A stretch of 54,685 nucleotides of DNA from Paenarthrobacter sp. Z7-10 (GCF_026932795.1 NZ_JADPVH010000026.1:1-54685); one strand, 5' to 3'. Shown: positions 32,470 to 41,726, counted from the stretch's first letter. The notes: generated from the letters alone by a model not told the origin. Program-made: numbers and translations.

Positions 32470-33957
32470 ATGAGACGCGCAAAGATTGTTGCCACGTTCG
32501 GACCGGCGATCGCCAGTTATGAAAACACGCTGGAAGTCCTCAAAGCCGGCGTGGACGTGGCCCGCATGAACATGAGCCACGGCGACTACACCGTGCACAA
32601 CGCCACCTACGAGAACGTCCGGCGCGCCGCCGCCTCGCTCGGCAAGCCGGTAGGCATCATGGCGGACCTGCAGGGCCCCAAGATCCGGCTGGGCCGGTTC
32701 TCCGACGGCCCGCACGCCCTGGCGGTCGGGGACGTTTTCACGATCACCACCGAAGACGTGCCGGGAACCAAGGACATCTGCTCCACCACGCTCAAAAGCC
32801 TCCCCGAAGACGTCAAGGTCGGGGACGCACTGCTGATCGATGACGGCAAGGTCTCGCTCCGGGCCACCGCCGTCGACGACGTGAAGGTGGTCACCGAGGT
32901 TGTGGTCGGCGGCATGGTCTCCAACAACAAGGGCATCAACCTCCCCGGCGTCGCCGTGAACGTTCCGGCCCTGAGCACCAAGGACGAGGACGACCTGCGC
33001 TGGGCACTCAAGCGCGGCGTGGACCTCGTGGCGCTGTCCTTCGTCCGGGACGCCGCGGACATCAACCGCGTGCACGCCATCATGGACGAGGAAGGCCGCC
33101 GCGTTCCGGTGATCGCCAAGATCGAAAAGCCACAGGCCGTGGAGCACCTCTCCGAAATCATCGACGCCTTCGACGCCATCATGGTGGCCCGCGGTGACCT
33201 GGGCGTGGAACTGCCACTCGAAGAAGTGCCGATCGTGCAGAAGCGCGCCATCGAACTGGCCCGCCGCTGGGCCAAACCCGTCATCGTCGCCACCCAGGTC
33301 CTGGAATCAATGATCGACAACCCGCGCCCCACCCGCGCCGAGGCCTCCGACTGCGCCAACGCCGTCCTGGACGGTGCGGACGCCGTAATGCTCTCCGGCG
33401 AAACCAGCGTGGGCAAGTACCCGATCGAAACCGTCAAGGTGATGGCCCGGATCATCGAATCCACCGAGGTTCACGGCCTGGAGCGCGTTCCCGCCCTGGG
33501 CACCCAGCCCAAGACCCGCGGCGGCGCCATCACCCGTGCCGCCGTCACCATCGCCGACCAGCTCGACGCCAAATACATCTGTACCTTCACCCAGTCCGGT
33601 GACTCCGCCCGGCGGCTCTCCCGGCTCCGTCCGGTCAAGCCAGTCTTCGCCTTCACCCCGGAGGAGCACGTCTGGAACCAGCTGGCCATGACCTGGGGCA
33701 TCCAGCCCATCCTGGTTCCCATGGTCGCCCACACCGACGCCATGATCGAACAGGTGGACCGCACGCTGCTGGAAAAATCGCTCGTCGTCGACGGCGACAT
33801 GGTGGTCATCGCCGCCGGTTCCCCTCCCGGACAGGCCGGCTCCACCAACACCCTCAAGGTGCACAAGGTGGGCGACCTGGCCGACTTCACCAAGGTTGAC
33901 GGCACCCGCGCCAACAAGGAAAAGGTCGGCCCCTGGCCCGTCTCCGACGGCCGCTGA
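32470..33957 (+). CDS. pyk: Pyruvate kinase
   Basis: 495 residues. Motifs are RRAKIVATFGPA, MADLQGPKIRLG, the signature IEKPQAVEHLSEI with catalytic Lys, MVARGDLGVELP and ATQVLESMI. It transfers phosphate from PEP to ADP. AAGGTAGG lies before the ATG. A C-terminal allosteric domain completes the usual length. The gene ends ahead of a strong hairpin. Confidence 0.96.
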   Translation: MRRAKIVATFGPAIASYENTLEVLKAGVDVARMNMSHGDYTVHNATYENVRRAAASLGKPVGIMADLQGPKIRLGRFSDGPHALAVGDVFTITTEDVPGTKDICSTTLKSLPEDVKVGDALLIDDGKVSLRATAVDDVKVVTEVVVGGMVSNNKGINLPGVAVNVPALSTKDEDDLRWALKRGVDLVALSFVRDAADINRVHAIMDEEGRRVPVIAKIEKPQAVEHLSEIIDAFDAIMVARGDLGVELPLEEVPIVQKRAIELARRWAKPVIVATQVLESMIDNPRPTRAEASDCANAVLDGADAVMLSGETSVGKYPIETVKVMARIIESTEVHGLERVPALGTQPKTRGGAITRAAVTIADQLDAKYICTFTQSGDSARRLSRLRPVKPVFAFTPEEHVWNQLAMTWGIQPILVPMVAHTDAMIEQVDRTLLEKSLVVDGDMVVIAAGSPPGQAGSTNTLKVHKVGDLADFTKVDGTRANKEKVGPWPVSDGR

Positions 33958-33990
33958 CGCGTCGTGAGGGGTCTTAAAAGCTAACCGACA

Positions 33991-34035
33991 ACGACGACGG
34001 CGGCACCCACCAACCGTGGATGCCGCCGTCGTCGT
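33991..34035. terminator. Bidirectional terminator hairpin after pyk
   Basis: A perfect 15-bp stem (ACGACGACGGCGGCA with TGCCGCCGTCGTCGT) and 15-base loop between converging pyk and the ANTAR regulator. Both transcripts could end here; T tracts are short. Confidence 0.75.
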
Positions 34036-34087
34036 ATGTCCGCCGCCTTTGGGTCGACTGCGCCCGCCCCGCAGCCGGCCGGACGGC

Positions 34088-34771
34088 TCAGTTGACCTGG
34101 TTGATGATGGTTTCGGCGACCTCGCGCATGCTCAGCCGGCGATCCATCGACGTCTTCTGGATCCAGCGGAACGCCTCCGGCTCGCTCAAACCCATCTTCG
34201 TGGTCAGCAGGCTCTTGGCCCGCTCCACCAACTTGCGCGCGGCGAACTGCTCCTGCAGATCGCCAACCTCCGCCTCCAGCGCCCGGATCTCCTCATGTCG
34301 CGAGAGCGCAATCTCGATCGCGGGCACCAGATCCGCCGGCGTGAACGGCTTGACCACATACGCCATCGCCCCGGCGTCGCGGGCCCGCTCCACCAACTCC
34401 TTCTGGCTGAACGCCGTCAGCAGCACCACGGGGGCAATCCGTGCCTTGACTATCTTCTCCGCGGCGGTGATCCCATCCATCTGCGGCATCTTCACGTCCA
34501 TCAGCACCAGGTCAGGCTTGAGCTCCTGCGCCAACTGGACCGCCTTCTCGCCATTGTCCGCCTCGCCCACGACGTCGTAGCCCTCGCCGCGGAGGATCTC
34601 GATGATATCCAGCCGGATCAGCGTCTCATCCTCGGCCACCACCACCCGGCGGGCAGGGGACGCCGAAGCTGACGGCGGGGCAGTGGCCGGAGAAGCGGCG
34701 GGCGTGATCCGGGACGTGGCCGTTGAAGCGGCGGGAGTGTTGACGGGCGCGGATTCCGATTGTTCTGGCAC
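34088..34771 (-). CDS. pdtaR: Response regulator with ANTAR RNA-binding domain (PdtaR-like)
   Basis: About 227 residues from the GTG at 34771, behind AAGGAG. An Ala/Pro/Thr/Ser linker (8-40) leads to a receiver domain with Glu47/Asp48, phospho-acceptor Asp92 (LMDVKMP), Thr119 and Lys141 (VKPF). The C-terminal ANTAR domain follows a coiled-coil segment (ALEAEVGDLQEQF), with the AKSLLTTKMGLSEPEAFRW core. ANTAR proteins bind two-hexaloop RNAs and prevent termination. The partner kinase (PdtaS) is not in the window. The frame extends upstream to 34852 without support. Confidence 0.92.
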   Translation of the reverse strand: MPEQSESAPVNTPAASTATSRITPAASPATAPPSASASPARRVVVAEDETLIRLDIIEILRGEGYDVVGEADNGEKAVQLAQELKPDLVLMDVKMPQMDGITAAEKIVKARIAPVVLLTAFSQKELVERARDAGAMAYVVKPFTPADLVPAIEIALSRHEEIRALEAEVGDLQEQFAARKLVERAKSLLTTKMGLSEPEAFRWIQKTSMDRRLSMREVAETIINQVN

Positions 34772-34824
34772 GTGGGCTCCTTGAGACGGTGATGCTTCGG
34801 TTGGATCGATGACTGGGTGGTGTT

Positions 34825-34848
34825 GCAACAGGTGACGCAACAGGTGAC
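34825..34848. repeat. Two tandem copies of a 12-bp repeat
   Basis: GCAACAGGTGAC occurs at 34825-34836 and 34837-34848, with a partial third copy after it. It lies 54 bases upstream of the ANTAR regulator start and could be part of its control region. Confidence 0.6.
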
Positions 34849-34947
34849 GCAACCGGGCGGCTGGCGCCGGTTCTCTGAATTAGCCTATCGGCATGTAGAG
34901 TAGTTTCGCGCACGGGAACGGGTTAACGTGCCCGGCGCAACAGTATG

Positions 34948-35028
34948 GCCCGAGTGGCGGAATGGCAGACGCGCTGCACTCAAAATGCAGTATCGAGAGG
35001 TGTGTGGGTTCGAGTCCCACCTCGGGCA
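34948..35028 (+). tRNA. tRNA-Leu (anticodon CAA)
   Basis: The acceptor stem GCCCGAG pairs with CTCGGGC plus discriminator A. The anticodon stem-loop is CTGCA-CTCAAAA-TGCAG, giving CAA. A long class II variable arm and the T arm GTGGGTTCGAGTCCCAC follow. CCA is not encoded. This marks the right border of the conserved block. Confidence 0.96.
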
Positions 35029-35067
35029 CGTGTTACCGCAGGTCAGAGCGTTTTGGTGCCTGATTTC

Positions 35068-35092
35068 GTGTTGACATTGTCAACACTGTTTT
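35068..35092 (+). terminator. Hairpin plus T stretch after tRNA-Leu
   Basis: GTGTTGAC-ATT-GTCAACAC is a perfect 8-bp stem followed by TGTTTT, the form of an intrinsic terminator 40 bases beyond the tRNA. Because TTGACA is embedded it might instead be a promoter with an operator; the terminator reading is preferred. Confidence 0.6.
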
Positions 35093-35619
35093 ATGCAGCC
35101 GGCTGGATGGAGTATCCGGGGCTGGTTTTGGGGTTCGGTCAGTGGCTGCTCCCTTCGTGGTTGCTGTGCAGGTTTTTTCTTACACCTGTTCATGGTGTTC
35201 GGGGACCTATGCGACGTGGGTAGTTTCGATCAGCTCTATCGACCGCTGGGGGATGGGTCGTGACGGCCATGGTCAGGAGGGAAAAACCTGAACCCGCCGC
35301 TGAGCTTCACAGCGTGCGGGCACCATGCTTACCATCCATTATTCGGGCATGGGCGTGGGCTGCGCAGTCGCCGACGGTGGTAGCTGTTCCCTCCGCGTCG
35401 GAGCGGACACGCACCACGACACGTTCGGTCGAGCGCGTGCCCGGAGGATCGCCGGCCGGCGCCGGGACGCCAAGGACGAACGGTTGGGAGAATGCTGGCG
35501 AAGCAGTGCGCCGCGCGCAGGCGGGCCCCAGCCTTCGTTGGTTGCCGGATACTTCGGGCACACATTTCACTGTCGTAACATCCGCCCCAAAACTCCTCCG
35601 GGGGCCGCATACTGGGTGG
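35093..35619. other. Gene-poor stretch after tRNA-Leu
   Basis: Several frames stay open but none shows a domain, a good ribosome site or a repeated pattern that I can support. The long plus frame from 35260 is only convincing in its last third (see 35620). This may be the junction between core and accessory DNA. Confidence 0.4.
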
Positions 35620-35961
35620 GTGCCCCCACTTTTCCGCTCAGTTTTGCAGCGCCTCCAAACGTCCCGCTACCGCACCCTTTACCCTCCTTTGGTCGTCCTT
35701 GCGGCGGTGGCTCTGTTTTGGATTGCGGGAGGCTTCGGGGCTCTGGCATTCCTGCATGAACCAAAGTCCCCGCTCGTGACGCTGGCAACGCTCTATATAA
35801 TGTTTTTCCTCACGGCAGGCAGCCTGATCGCCGGTGCGATAGCTGCCGCCACGGTCCTCCGCCGCCTCCGGTACAGCCGGCAGCCGGCCCAAATTCTTGG
35901 CTTGGGCAACGATGCGGCAGCACTAAACAAGACGTTCGCCGAGGACCGGCTAGCCGCCTGA
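35620..35961 (+). CDS. Small two-helix membrane protein, unknown function
   Basis: About 113 residues from a GTG at 35620. Two hydrophobic helices are at about 22-45 (LVVLAAVALFWIAGGFGALA) and 55-78 (LATLYIMFFLTAGSLIAGAI), followed by an Arg-rich segment and a soluble tail. CATACT six bases upstream would suit a leaderless start. The frame is open upstream to 35260, but that part reads as low-quality sequence. I do not recognise the family. Confidence 0.5.
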   Translation: MPPLFRSVLQRLQTSRYRTLYPPLVVLAAVALFWIAGGFGALAFLHEPKSPLVTLATLYIMFFLTAGSLIAGAIAAATVLRRLRYSRQPAQILGLGNDAAALNKTFAEDRLAA

Positions 35962-36314
35962 TACCGCCCTGACTGAGCCTTCACCGGGACGGACTCCCCG
36001 GGACGTGATGGGGGAGTGAATTCTCCGGTTGCAGTTCAGACCATCAACAAGTCCCGGCAAAACTGACCGGAACACCGACAGGGTGGGGCCAAAACAAGCG
36101 GCGTAACGGGGCCAAATCAGCTTGCTGTTCCTACCTGCCCGTTGAAGGATCGTCTAACGGGCGGGGGTCTGGACGTCGGATGAGTATGCGATCGGGCTTT
36201 CATCCATGGCTACTACTCTTACGATTCCGGTCGTCGGCCGTCCCGCGGGGGGAGCGCCCAGCCTCGTATCCAGCGAGCGTTCAGAGCGGAGAGATCGTCG
36301 TCGAGCGGCGTCTG
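35962..36314. other. Intergenic region with two related short repeats
   Basis: No convincing gene. GGGGCCAAAACAAGC (36085-36099) is repeated imperfectly as GGGGCCAAATCAGCT (36108-36122). The wording resembles the noncoding end of IS21-type elements, but no transposase remains, so this is only a suggestion. Confidence 0.35.
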
Positions 36315-36878
36315 TCATTGAGCGATCACAGGTCGGGTGCTCATCCATTCGGCACGAAGTATTGAAAACACCTCCTTGTCGTAACGATTCCCGTCGTAGA
36401 CCCAGCTACTGCGAAGAACGCCGTCCGAACGCATACGCAGTCGCCGCGCGACAGCAACACTGCGGTCATTGTCGGTCCGGCACCGCCATTCAACGCGAGA
36501 CATCCCCCGCTCTACGAAGGCCCACTCTATGAGCAGTTCGACTGACCGTGTGATGAGGCCGCCTCCGACAGCTTCGGGTTCGAGCCAGCAGCCGACCTCG
36601 CAAATGCCCCAGAGGGAGTCGAACGCGACAAACATCACGCCTCCAACGATTTTGCCCCCGTCCCAGAGGCCATAGATGCGCGCTCCATCATTCGCGGTGG
36701 CTGTGGCGTAACGCTGAAGGGTAGCGCGGGCACCGTCGACGGTGTCGGTGACAAAAGTCGGTCCGACCCACGGCCGGATATGGTCTCTTGCCCTGCTCAT
36801 ATGCTCGGCAAACTCGCCGGCGTGCCATGTTTCAAGGGGCTTCAAAACGACCCCGTCTCGCACGACTGTTTCAAACAT
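36315..36878 (-). CDS. GNAT family N-acetyltransferase (RimL-like)
   Basis: About 187 residues from the ATG at 36878 behind GGAGG. It opens VVRDGVVLKPLE, as RimJ/RimL-type acetyltransferases do, and has GVMFVAFDSLWGICEVGCWL (beta4 region), VGGGLITRSVELLIEWAF (acetyl-CoA loop and helix) and NDRSVAVARRLRMR (substituting for NxxSxxvaeklGF). It probably acetylates a ribosomal or other N-terminus or a small amine. The broken SRPBCC gene upstream overlaps its start. Confidence 0.82.
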   Translation of the reverse strand: MFETVVRDGVVLKPLETWHAGEFAEHMSRARDHIRPWVGPTFVTDTVDGARATLQRYATATANDGARIYGLWDGGKIVGGVMFVAFDSLWGICEVGCWLEPEAVGGGLITRSVELLIEWAFVERGMSRVEWRCRTDNDRSVAVARRLRMRSDGVLRSSWVYDGNRYDKEVFSILRAEWMSTRPVIAQ

Positions 36879-37482
36879 GGTTCCTCCAGAGGTTTGCCCA
36901 GGTTTGGCCGCCACTGGGGTGGGTGATTTTCTCGGACGTGTGCGGCGGCTTCATGGCCGCGATTGAACCGGTTTTCGGTTTCGGAGAGCGTGAGCGGTCG
37001 CTGACAGGTGCGCTGGGTGCCCAATGCCAGGTAGTTGCCTGGAGCCTGGAGCAGTCCCCGGGTGCCCTTCTCACGTACGTCGCTGTCAGCGCAGAACTGG
37101 TCGAAGAGGACACCGTGCTCGACGTGGGTGAATCGGGTGCCCTCGTCGATTGGGTCGAACTCCAACGACGCCAACGACGTCGACGTGTGGATTCTACCGA
37201 GCCACATGTCGTACGTCGTGGCGACGCGGTGGTGCTCCACGATGTCGGTGTGTGTATCCTCGTACCGAGAGACTGGACCTTTGTGGAATTTGCCCTCAGC
37301 CATGTCCCGTCCGCCGACGCGGAAGTCGAAGGCCCAGTCGCGGGCCTCCATGCTGTTGCCGCCGCCCCACCAGCCCAGATCTGCTTCTCGTCAGCGAACG
37401 CGTCACAGACGCGGTGCACAGATGCTGGGTAGTAGCGGGTCAGGGTGAAACCAGAGCGGGCGAGTCGTCGTTGGATGGTCAG
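36842..37482 (-). pseudogene. Frameshifted SRPBCC/AHSA1 domain protein
   Basis: The N-terminal part (FTLTRYYPASVHRVCDAFAD) is in one frame and the rest (MEARDWAFDFRVGG, VEHHRVATTYDMWL, THVEHGVLFDQF, REKGTRGLL) in another. The shift lies near 37370, where one base is missing before the expected WWGGGNS sequence. No normal start is seen; the N-terminus begins with a CTG where ATG would be expected. It completes a common ArsR/DHFR-like/SRPBCC trio with the next two genes. AHSA1-type proteins bind hydrophobic ligands. A sequencing error is possible for the shift, less so for the missing start. Confidence 0.7.
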
Positions 37483-37492
37483 GAGTACGTTT

Positions 37493-38137
37493 CTATCGCG
37501 TCAGGGTGACGTGGATCGTGCCGCTTTCGGCCACTTCCGTCGTTACTTGGTGGGTTAGCTCGAAGGCGCGCAGGTCATCCCACAGCCGGTTGCCCCGGCC
37601 GAGGAAGATCGGGGCCACTGTGAGGTGCAAGTCGTCGACCAGGCCGGCGCGCAGGAAATCACGGGCTGTGCTGTAGCCACCTCCCACTCGCACGTCCAGG
37701 TCGCCGGCGGCCTCGGCCGCCTCCGCGAGCACGTCCTCAATTGCGGTGCTGCGGAAATGGAACGTCGTCCCGGCCTCCATCGGGATCGACGGACGCGGGG
37801 CGGTGTGGGTGAGGACGTAGACCGGGGTTCCGAACGACGGCTTGTCACCCCACCAGCCTTTCCAGTCCGGGTCGTCGGGGAATGCGTGGAGTCCGAACAT
37901 GCCGGCCCCCATGATCTCCGAGCCGACGCCCTCGAAGAACGCGATGGCGTATCGATCATCGACGCCGGTCGTTCCAGCGCCGCTGGTCTCGCCGAATACC
38001 TTCTCCCGGAACGTTCGCGTCGCGGCGTACGTCTCCGTGAGGCGTCCCCAATCCCGGCCCATCGGATCGTTGGGCGTCGGTTTGGCTGGCGTGTATCCGT
38101 CCAATGAGGTGAACAGGTTCATGCGAACGCGGGTCAT
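37493..38137 (-). CDS. Dihydrofolate reductase family (RibD C-terminal domain-like) protein
   Basis: About 214 residues from the ATG at 38137, behind CGGAGGAAA within the ArsR 3' end. VRMNLFTSLDGYTPAK begins the fold; VYVLTHTAPRPSI, VRVGGGYSTARDFLRAGLVDDLHLTVAPIFLGRG is the C-terminal reductase pattern (Gly-Gly cofactor loop, LHLTVAP). It is a single-domain, YwjB/YyaP-like NADPH reductase of unknown substrate. It is coupled to the ArsR gene. Confidence 0.85.
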   Translation of the reverse strand: MTRVRMNLFTSLDGYTPAKPTPNDPMGRDWGRLTETYAATRTFREKVFGETSGAGTTGVDDRYAIAFFEGVGSEIMGAGMFGLHAFPDDPDWKGWWGDKPSFGTPVYVLTHTAPRPSIPMEAGTTFHFRSTAIEDVLAEAAEAAGDLDVRVGGGYSTARDFLRAGLVDDLHLTVAPIFLGRGNRLWDDLRAFELTHQVTTEVAESGTIHVTLTR

Positions 38138-38138
38138 A

Positions 38139-38477
38139 TCAGATTTCCTCCGGGTTGGTGAGGGTGAGGTGGATGCCAAGCCGGTCGGCTTGGTGTTCTG
38201 CGGGTGTTCGCTGCTCGCCGAGCCACAGGTGCAGAACGTCGAGGGCACCTGGGCGCAGGCTCACGGTGCGGACGCGTCCAAGTTTCTCCGACGTGACCAC
38301 TCCCGCGTTCTCGAGCACGCGCAAGTGTTGAATGAGCGACGGCAACGCCATCTCGAACGGTGCCGCGAGTTCGGACACGACCGCTGGAGACTTCACCAAT
38401 CGCTCCACGACGGCTCGGCGTGTGGGATCCGCGAGAGCGCGGAGCACGGAGTCGAGCTCTTCGTAATACTTAGGCAC
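38139..38477 (-). CDS. ArsR family winged-helix regulator
   Basis: 112 residues. LRALADPTRRAVVERL, the recognition region LPSLIQHLRVLENAGVV and the wing GRVRTVSLRP are typical of the ArsR subgroup that accompanies SRPBCC and DHFR-like genes. No Cys-based metal site is present. The GTG start has no ribosome site; an AAATACTC element just upstream may be the -10 of a leaderless mRNA. It likely represses its own operon. Confidence 0.88.
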   Translation of the reverse strand: MPKYYEELDSVLRALADPTRRAVVERLVKSPAVVSELAAPFEMALPSLIQHLRVLENAGVVTSEKLGRVRTVSLRPGALDVLHLWLGEQRTPAEHQADRLGIHLTLTNPEEI

Positions 38478-38683
38478 AAGCCTGAGTATTTGTGATGGAG
38501 GAAGAGTTTGTCAATCGATTCCCGCAAGAGAGAAAAATAGGTTCCGAAGATTTTCCCGTTGGACTGCTTCGAATTGTTTCCGGACTGGCGCTGATTCCAC
38601 GCCGATGCGTGCCGTTATTTGCCGGCATGGTTTTGGGCTAAGCCGTCCCTCGTGGTCTCGAATCGGGTTGACATTCTCACCGC

Positions 38684-39277
38684 TTAACCGAAGATGAGGT
38701 ATTTCCCGGGTTTGCCGGGCTCTACCAGCTCGAACTTCACGTTCAGATCGGTGCGGTGGAAGAGATCGACTTGCTGGGTGAACTTCTCGTTCGTGACGAA
38801 GACGGCCGTGTCGGCCATCCATTCCTGTGCAAACCACCCACGAAGGGCGGCGAGAAGCCGCTTATCCAGGCCTTTCTCCATTTGGGTTTGACGAACCCAA
38901 AAGTAGACGACGACGTCGACGGCGGCCCACTTGTCGTGGCCGACCGGAGTCACTGTGGACTTTGCGAGGAACGAGGCACCCGTGGGGAAGATGTAGACAC
39001 AGCCCAAGCATTCGGTGCGGTCTGGGCTTAGCACCGTGTAGGTGAACGCGCGATGATCAGTATGGCGTTTTTCGAGTTCGAGGAGGTCTTCACGGTTTGC
39101 TTCCACCGTGAAGTCGTCTTCAGGCCACGACGACCGTTCCCATAACCGAAGGTGCTCACGCGTTTCCATCACTGCGCCATGATCCTTCTCCGCGTCTCCG
39201 GCGACGATGGGACGGAGGATAAACTCTTCGGTTCTCAGCCCAGCGGGTACAGGCCCGCAGGAATAGATGCTTGACAT
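38684..39277 (-). CDS. GNAT family N-acetyltransferase
   Basis: 197 residues, start behind AAGGAGG. RTEEFILRPIVAGDAEKDH opens the fold; FTYTVLSPDRTECLGCVYI is the beta4 region. VDVVVYFWVRQTQMEKGLDKRLL is the cofactor-binding part, but the usual R/QxxGxG/A loop is degenerate (RQTQMEKG), so activity is uncertain. Target unknown. It stands alone between noncoding stretches; the 206 bases before the ArsR gene show nothing. Confidence 0.75.
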   Translation of the reverse strand: MSSIYSCGPVPAGLRTEEFILRPIVAGDAEKDHGAVMETREHLRLWERSSWPEDDFTVEANREDLLELEKRHTDHRAFTYTVLSPDRTECLGCVYIFPTGASFLAKSTVTPVGHDKWAAVDVVVYFWVRQTQMEKGLDKRLLAALRGWFAQEWMADTAVFVTNEKFTQQVDLFHRTDLNVKFELVEPGKPGKYLIFG

Positions 39278-39669
39278 CTGCGCCTCCTTTTCGGCAAGGC
39301 AGCTAGGCTACCTCTCACGTCTCCCGCGTTCAAACGGTTGTGGCGTCTCTGCCGCAGCGGAAGAGCTGGAGCCCACGTGCCGCTGGCATCAACTGGAAAA
39401 GCAGCCTCTACGCCGTCCGTGCAAGCTTCACCCGTCCAGCGGGAAATTACATCGAAAATCCACAGGTGCCGCCGGGTTTTCGGATTGTGGGGCATCCCCC
39501 GTGGGATGCTGTTCACGGTCAGGGACATCGGCGCCGGCTTTGGGTAGGTTCCGAGTCCCGGCGCATATCCTTCGAGGGTTCGCCACCGAAAGGTATTTCC
39601 CGTCATGTGTCCTTTTGGCGACATTTGAATCGTCGTAATGGTGTATCAACCAAGGAAGAAGGAGTCATC
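39278..39669. other. Gene-poor stretch
   Basis: About 390 bases. Frames are open on both strands but without motif or start support. The plus frame 39390-39480 reads INWKSSLYAVRASFTRP and GNYIENPQVPPGF, which could be an old coding scrap; I do not recognise it. Confidence 0.3.
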
Positions 39670-40005
39670 GTGGAGTACATGCTTTTCATCTGCAGTGATC
39701 CGGCTGCGCCGGAATATGTGGCGGCCGAGGACAACATTGTGGAGTGGGTGGCCGAGATGGAGGCGCGGGGTGTCTCCCGTCACGGCGACAGGCTGCGCCC
39801 GGTGGAGGATGCAACCACGGTCAGTGTGCGCGCGGGCGAGGTGGTGGTCTCGGACGGGCCCTTCGCCGAGACGAAGGAATGGATCGCGGGCTATGACGTC
39901 ATCGCTTGTTCCGACCTCGACGAGGCTATCGAGGTGGCGTCCAAGCACCCCATGGCGCGGTTCGGGAAGATCGAGATCAGGCCAGTATGGCCGATCGGCA
40001 TCTAA
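39670..40005 (+). CDS. YciI/DGPF domain protein
   Basis: About 111 residues from the GTG at 39670 behind AAGGAG. MEYMLFICSD starts the ferredoxin-like YCII fold and VSDGPFAETKEW carries the DGPF motif; DLDEAIEVASKHPMA and EIRPVWPI close it. DGPF proteins are encoded next to ECF42-type sigma factors in actinobacteria, as here. Their role is unknown; a signalling or small-molecule function is assumed. Confidence 0.88.
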   Translation: MEYMLFICSDPAAPEYVAAEDNIVEWVAEMEARGVSRHGDRLRPVEDATTVSVRAGEVVVSDGPFAETKEWIAGYDVIACSDLDEAIEVASKHPMARFGKIEIRPVWPIGI

Positions 40006-40055
40006 TCATCCGCTCGCCAGAAGGCGCTGATGACCGGGCGAGGGACGGCGTGGCA

Positions 40056-41422
40056 ATGGGGCCGACGGCCGTGCAGACCGCCCTCGAGACCGCCTCCGCC
40101 GTGGAGACCGCGCGCATCACCGCAACCCTCATCCGCGTCACGGGCGACTGGAGCCTGGCCGAAGATTGTGTCCAGGATTCCTTCGCACGCGCCCTTGCCG
40201 ACTGGCCGGAGCGCGGCATTCCCAGGAACCCAGGGGCGTGGCTGACGACCGTGGCGAAAAACAGGGCGATCGATCGCATGCGCAGTGCCGCCAGCGAAAA
40301 GCGAGCGGTGCATGAACTCGCGATCCTCACCGAGCTCCAAGGGCTCTCAGACGAGGCAGACCGAGCTCCGGCGGCCGACGACGACAGGTTGCGGCTCATT
40401 CACACCTGCTGCCACCCAGCCCTCCCAATCGATGCCAGGGTCGCGCTGACCCTGCGCACCGTCGCCGGGCTCACGACGGGTGAGATCGCGCGGGCGTTCC
40501 TGGTCTCGGAAGCAACCATGTCGAAACGGCTCGTCCGGGCCCGCGCCAAGATACGGGATGCCGGCATCCCATATCGCGTGCCGCCCCGGAGCTCATATCC
40601 GGACGTACGGCCGGGATCCTGGCCGTGCTCTACCTTATGTTCAACGAGGGATATTCGGCCACGAAAGGCAACAAACTGATCCGCGAACCCCTTGTCCGGG
40701 AAGCGATCCGCCTCACCCGGTTGCTCGTTGCTTTGCTCGACGGTTCCGCGCACGAACCGGAGGCACTGGGCCTGCTGGCGCTCATGCTCTTCCACCATGC
40801 CCGGAGAAGTACGCGAACAGACGCCGCGGGGGACTTGGTAACCCTGGAGGAGCAGGACCGCGACAAATGGGACGGGGCTGCGATTGCCGAGGCTGTGGCG
40901 CTGCTGTCGGCCGCCGAGCACTCCGGCGTCGCCCGCGGCGCTCGGCCCGGGAGCTACCGCGTCCAGGCCGCCATCGCGGCGTGCCATATGACCGTCCGCA
41001 CCTCCGGCAGTACAGACTTCGCACGGGTGGCACTGCTGTATGACTCGCTGGCGCAGATAGCGCCGTCACCGGTCGTTGAACTCAACCGTGCCGTCGCCGT
41101 CGCGATGTCGCAAGGACCCGAGGACGGGCTGGCCTTCATTGACCAGCTGGACCGGACAGGGTCGCTGGAGGGCTACTACCTCCTACCCGCCGCAAAGGCC
41201 GACCTCCTGCGGCGCCTTGGCCGGAAGACGGAGGCCAACTACGAATATCAGCGGGCCCGGGACCTCGCACCAACGGAGGTCGAACGCAGATACCTCGGCA
41301 GACGCCTGGCGGAGACCAGTCCCGGATCCTCGTCCCCGGCTGCACCCAGCCAGAACAAACACCGGCCACCGGCCGCAGAGGAGAAAAATGAAACACCTAC
41401 TGCTGATCCCAAACAACGTTGA
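40056..41422 (+). pseudogene. ECF42-type RNA polymerase sigma factor, frameshifted
   Basis: The N-terminal part has sigma-2 (LAEDCVQDSFARALADWP, NPGAWLTTVAKNRAIDRMR) and sigma-4 (GLTTGEIARAFLVSEATMSKRLVRARAKIR). The long TPR-like C-terminal extension of this group (LYLMFNEGYSA, VELNRAVAVAM, YYLLPAAKADLLRRLGR) continues in another frame. The shift is in the CCCC run at 40584-40587: one more base restores PELI...GILAVLYLMFNEGY. It may be a pseudogene, a sequencing error or a programmed shift. The start is uncertain (ATG 40056 or 39987). It lies between two DGPF genes. Confidence 0.8.
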
Positions 41423-41726
41423 TACCTGGAACGCACTATCCGCGTCCGAGCTCGAGGAAATAATGCAGGCGCACACCTCGCTGCAGAAGGAACTCCGGGC
41501 CTCCGGAGAGTTCGTGGAGGCTCATGAGCTCGGTGAGGAGGCGAAGTTCGTAAAAATGAACGGGAACAGGTGCACCGTAACGGACGGCCCGTTCATTGAA
41601 ACCAAGGAAGTCGTCGCCGGCTACTACATCGTCGACTGTGTCGACATGGCACGCGCCGTCGAAATCGCCGGGAAGTTTGGAGAGGCCAGACGGTGGCAGA
41701 TAGAGGTGCGCCGGATCGACCCATGA
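41388..41726 (+). CDS. YciI/DGPF domain protein
   Basis: 112 residues, ATG behind GAGGAG and overlapping the 3' end of the sigma factor frame by 35 bases. MKHLLLIPNN, VTDGPFIETKEVVAGYYIVD and the ending RRWQIEVRRIDP match the DGPF/PhnB-like group. Together with the gene at 39670 it flanks the ECF42-type sigma factor, and probably is in its regulon. Confidence 0.88.
   Translation: MKHLLLIPNNVDTWNALSASELEEIMQAHTSLQKELRASGEFVEAHELGEEAKFVKMNGNRCTVTDGPFIETKEVVAGYYIVDCVDMARAVEIAGKFGEARRWQIEVRRIDP

Noticed and set aside
34945-35223. 92-residue plus frame over tRNA-Leu
   Set aside because: It reads through the tRNA gene and terminator; coding is implausible.
36788-37448. Plus-strand frames of 137-214 residues
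   Set aside because: Shadows of the frameshifted SRPBCC gene on the minus strand, where recognisable protein sequence is found.
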